A stretch of DNA of 7,457 bases from UBA7805 sp036146215 (GTDB lineage: Bacteria > Planctomycetota > Planctomycetia > Pirellulales > UBA7805). Both the position numbers and the translations under genes were made by a program. The notes beneath the pieces were generated by a model. The model was not told the DNA's origin. It did no database searches and worked only from the letters and a program-made list of their open reading frames with translations. This document shows positions 5,175 through 7,457 of this stretch, piece by piece. The number at the start of each line of letters is the position of its first letter. The first letter of the stretch is position 1. Location: assembly GCA_036146215.1 (NCBI GenBank), contig JAYYJN010000071.1, positions 1 through 7,457 of the forward strand. Reading direction: 5' to 3'.

Positions 5175-7241
5175 TTAAATTTGTTTCTTGGGGCGGGGAA
5201 CGCGACCAACTTTCTTGCGCCTTTTTTTGTGCTGCCTGGACTTTGTTTTTTCTTCGACGGCAGATAGGGGTTCACCCACGGAATCTTCCAGATTGGAAAT
5301 GCGATCACGAAGATGTGCTGCTTTTTCAAAATCTAGATTTTCCGCAGCGGTGAGCATTTCTGCCTCAAGCTCTTGAATGTATTCCTCGGTTACGATTTCC
5401 ATCTCCTCTTTTCGTCCAGCGGCGGCATTAGCGCGTGCGTGCGCTTCAGCCGCTGCCTCGATGCCTGCCCGTACCTCTTTGCGAATCGTCTCCGGTGTGA
5501 TTCCATGCGTTGTGTTGTAGTTTTCCTGAAGTTCTCTGCGGCGCGTGGTTTCCTCAATCGTGTTTTGCATGGCACTCGTCATTTTATCGCCATAGAGCAA
5601 AACCTTAGCATTGGTATTTCGGGCCGCGCGACCGATCGTCTGCATCAGTGACGTTTCGCTGCGAAGAAAGCCCTCTTTGTCAGCGTCGAGAATCGCGACT
5701 AGCGAAACCTCAGGTAAATCGAGACCTTCTCTTAAAAGATTTACACCCACCAGCGCATCAAAGGTGCCTTCCCGCAATTCCCGGAGATGTTCAACCCTCT
5801 CGAATGCATCTAATTCACTGTGTAGCCATTTGCAATTCACGCCGCGTTCGTTCAGGTATGCCGACAAGTCTTCTGCCAGACGTTTAGTGAGCGTGGTCAC
5901 TAAGACCCGCTCGCTGCGCGATGCGCGTTCCTGAATTTGAGCCAGTAGATGTTGCACTTGACCTCGGGCGGGGAAGACCTCGATCGTCGGATCGAGTAGA
6001 CCAGTCGGCCGAATGACCTGTTCCACAATCTCCCCGCCGGTCTGTTCCAGTTCGTAGGGCCCCGGTGTTGCGGACACGTAGACTACTTGGCCGATTTTTT
6101 TTTCCCACTCGGCGAACTTAATCGGGCGATTGTCAATCGCGCTGGGCAGGCGAAATCCATGTTCCACCAGGGTGCTTTTACGACTGTGATCGCCTGCATA
6201 CATCGCCCGCACCTGAGGCACGGTCGCATGCGATTCGTCGACAAACAAGAGATAGTCCTCAGGAAAAAAGTTGAAAAGCGTATCGGGTGTCGATCCGGGG
6301 TCCCGACCGCTTAGAGGGCGACTATAGTTTTCGATTCCGGGGCAATAACCGACCTCCTGAAGCATTTCGATATCGAAACGGGTGCGGGCAGAGAGTCGCT
6401 GCGCCTCCAGCAATTTACCTTGACCCTTCAGTTGATCGAGTCGCTCTTCAAGTTCGTTTTTGATATCTTCCACCGCGCCGGCAATCCGCTCCTGGGGGAG
6501 CACAAAATGCTTGCATGGGTAAATATAGAGTTCCTCTTCAGTTGATATTACCTCTCCGCTTGTCGGATTGATCAACGACAGTTGCTCGATATCATCTCCC
6601 CAGAACTCGATGCGATATGCAAATTCCTCATAGGATGGCCAGATCTCAACACAGTCACCACGCACGCGAAACTTTCCCGACGCGAATTCAATATCGTTCC
6701 GCTCATATTGAATAGAAACAAACCTGGAAAGGATTTCGTCTCGGTCAAAGACGTCTCCTTGCTGCAGATGCACCATCATGTCCCGATAATCATCCGGGGA
6801 TCCCAAACCATAAATACAAGAGACGCTCGCCACCACGATCACATCTCGACGACTTACCAATCCACTGGTGGCCGCTAGCCGTAACCGATCTATCTGCTGA
6901 TTGATCGATGCGTCTTTTTCGATGTAGATGTCGCGTTGCGGAATATAGGCTTCGGGTTGATAGTAGTCATAATAGCTAACAAAATAATGCACAGCATTCT
7001 GGGGAAAAAATTCTTTAAACTCACCATAGAGTTGAGCGGCGAGGGTTTTATTATGGCTGAGCACTAGCGCAGGCCGCTGGACTTGTTGGATAACATTCGC
7101 CATGGTGAATGTCTTACCCGATCCGGTAACCCCCATGAGTACCTGATCGCGCGAGCCACTTTGAAGCCCACGGACGAGCGCGTCGATGGCGGTGGGCTGA
7201 TCGCCTGCTGGCTGAAACGGACTGACCAATTCAAAAGGCAT
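5175..7241 (-). CDS. uvrB: UvrABC excision nuclease subunit B (UvrB)
   Basis: DNA damage-verifying helicase-like ATPase of nucleotide excision repair; it is loaded by UvrA and recruits UvrC. Numbering from the ATG at 7241 (688 residues; E. coli has 673): Walker A GVTGSGKT at 37-44; beta-hairpin YYDYYQPEAYIPQRDIY at 90-106, with all the tyrosines known from E. coli; Walker B LLFVDESH at 331-338; YVSATPGPYELEQ at 388-400; GVNLLREGLDLPEV at 499-512; motif VI QTIGRAARN at 534-542; UVR domain at about 613-652 (EYIQELEAEMLTAAENLDFEKAAHLRD), the UvrC-contact helix pair. A basic tail follows (about 664-688, many Lys/Arg). A TTG at 7250 is in frame three codons earlier. The ATG is preferred because MPFELVSPFQPAGDQP is the usual UvrB beginning. 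Neither start has a clear Shine-Dalgarno. Complete and apparently functional. Confidence 0.97.
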   Translation of the reverse strand: MPFELVSPFQPAGDQPTAIDALVRGLQSGSRDQVLMGVTGSGKTFTMANVIQQVQRPALVLSHNKTLAAQLYGEFKEFFPQNAVHYFVSYYDYYQPEAYIPQRDIYIEKDASINQQIDRLRLAATSGLVSRRDVIVVASVSCIYGLGSPDDYRDMMVHLQQGDVFDRDEILSRFVSIQYERNDIEFASGKFRVRGDCVEIWPSYEEFAYRIEFWGDDIEQLSLINPTSGEVISTEEELYIYPCKHFVLPQERIAGAVEDIKNELEERLDQLKGQGKLLEAQRLSARTRFDIEMLQEVGYCPGIENYSRPLSGRDPGSTPDTLFNFFPEDYLLFVDESHATVPQVRAMYAGDHSRKSTLVEHGFRLPSAIDNRPIKFAEWEKKIGQVVYVSATPGPYELEQTGGEIVEQVIRPTGLLDPTIEVFPARGQVQHLLAQIQERASRSERVLVTTLTKRLAEDLSAYLNERGVNCKWLHSELDAFERVEHLRELREGTFDALVGVNLLREGLDLPEVSLVAILDADKEGFLRSETSLMQTIGRAARNTNAKVLLYGDKMTSAMQNTIEETTRRRELQENYNTTHGITPETIRKEVRAGIEAAAEAHARANAAAGRKEEMEIVTEEYIQELEAEMLTAAENLDFEKAAHLRDRISNLEDSVGEPLSAVEEKTKSRQHKKRRKKVGRVPRPKKQI

Positions 7242-7287
7242 CGTAGGCAAACCGTAGGGAGCGTGAATCGTGAATGTTGGTAGATTT

Positions 7288-7304
7288 CGCCAGTTTGACC
7301 GGCG
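7288..7304 (-). promoter_or_regulatory. 17-base inverted repeat in the uvrB leader
   Basis: The minus strand reads CGCCGGT-CAA-ACTGGCG, a seven-pair stem (one G-U in RNA) with a three-base loop, 46 bases before the uvrB ATG. It could be a repressor operator or a leader stem-loop. It does not match the E. coli (CTGT-N8-ACAG), Bacillus (CGAAC-N4-GTTCG) or alphaproteobacterial (GTTC-N7-GTTC) LexA boxes, so I do not call it an SOS box. Confidence 0.3.
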
Positions 7305-7425
7305 GAGTAACTTAACATTATTACGTCATGCGATCGCCTCGACCATGGTCCAGCCGTGCAACCATTTCAGTGCAGTAGCCCTTAATATTCGGATGACGTT
7401 GGAAAAAGCAAGTTGAGAACGTGGT

Positions 7426-7431
7426 ATTATA
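7426..7431 (-). promoter_or_regulatory. Possible -10 element (TATAAT) for uvrB
   Basis: A second perfect minus-strand TATAAT lies about 185 bases upstream of the uvrB ATG, with no good TTGACA-like partner inside the window. The stretch between it and uvrB (about 7251-7425) has no credible gene. A TTGCTT/TATTAA pair with an 18-base spacer (minus strand, about 7408 to 7384) is an alternative closer promoter. Confidence 0.2.
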
Positions 7432-7457
7432 AGATCCATGCATAAAACCACATTTCA

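Noticed and set aside
5190..5230. Plus-strand terminator made of GGCG...CGCC and a T7 run
   Set aside because: The stem would be four pairs with a loop of about 20 bases. The T-run is explained by UvrB lysine codons on the other strand.
7064..7318. Minus-strand ORF of 84 codons overlapping the uvrB start
   Set aside because: It is mostly in another frame of the strongly conserved UvrB N-terminus and has no recognisable protein features.
7341..7350. Perfect 10-base palindrome GACCATGGTC in the uvrB leader
   Set aside because: Several 10-base palindromes are expected by chance in 7.4 kb, and nothing extends or repeats this one.

Overview
The window reads as an ordinary chromosomal stretch of a free-living bacterium, most likely a member of the Planctomycetota (Pirellulales-like). 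That assignment is an inference. It rests on mid-range base composition (about half GC by eye), a WecA-like sugar-phosphate transferase with a long soluble C-terminal tail, and a non-secreted, degenerate GH10-like protein of a type I associate, from memory only, with planctomycetes. No rRNA, tRNA, CRISPR array, insertion sequence, phage gene or integrase is visible.

Layout from left to right. (1) A left-truncated plus-strand gene for a polyprenyl-phosphate sugar-1-phosphate transferase (MraY/WecA/TagO superfamily) ends at 1288. (2) It converges, across 22 bases, on a minus-strand pair transcribed purC then aroC, 27 bases apart and probably one operon. These encode SAICAR synthase (purine synthesis) and chorismate synthase (last step of the shikimate pathway). 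(3) A 347-base divergent intergenic region (3351-3697) holds the ribosome-binding sites of purC and of the next plus-strand gene. On the purC side it also has a consensus-like TATAAT, a GC-rich hairpin and a possible 16-codon leader ORF. (4) A 490-residue plus-strand gene encodes a GH10 xylanase-like protein in which both catalytic glutamates and most of the sugar-binding residues of the family appear to be replaced. (5) It converges, across only 4 bases, on minus-strand uvrB, a complete nucleotide excision repair helicase with a lysine/arginine-rich tail. (6) The last 216 bases are the uvrB leader, with a compact 17-base inverted repeat and a second minus-strand TATAAT.

The four identifiable housekeeping functions (envelope glycan priming, aromatic synthesis, purine synthesis, DNA repair) do not form one pathway. 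I see no defence, mobile or secondary-metabolism system. The most interesting item is the GH10-fold protein, which looks like a cytoplasmic pseudoenzyme or a repurposed barrel fused to a helical N-terminal region I cannot name. Secondary points are the soluble tail of the WecA-like enzyme, a repeated ACCGGTTA palindrome at the purC/aroC junction, and inverted repeats in the purC and uvrB leaders.
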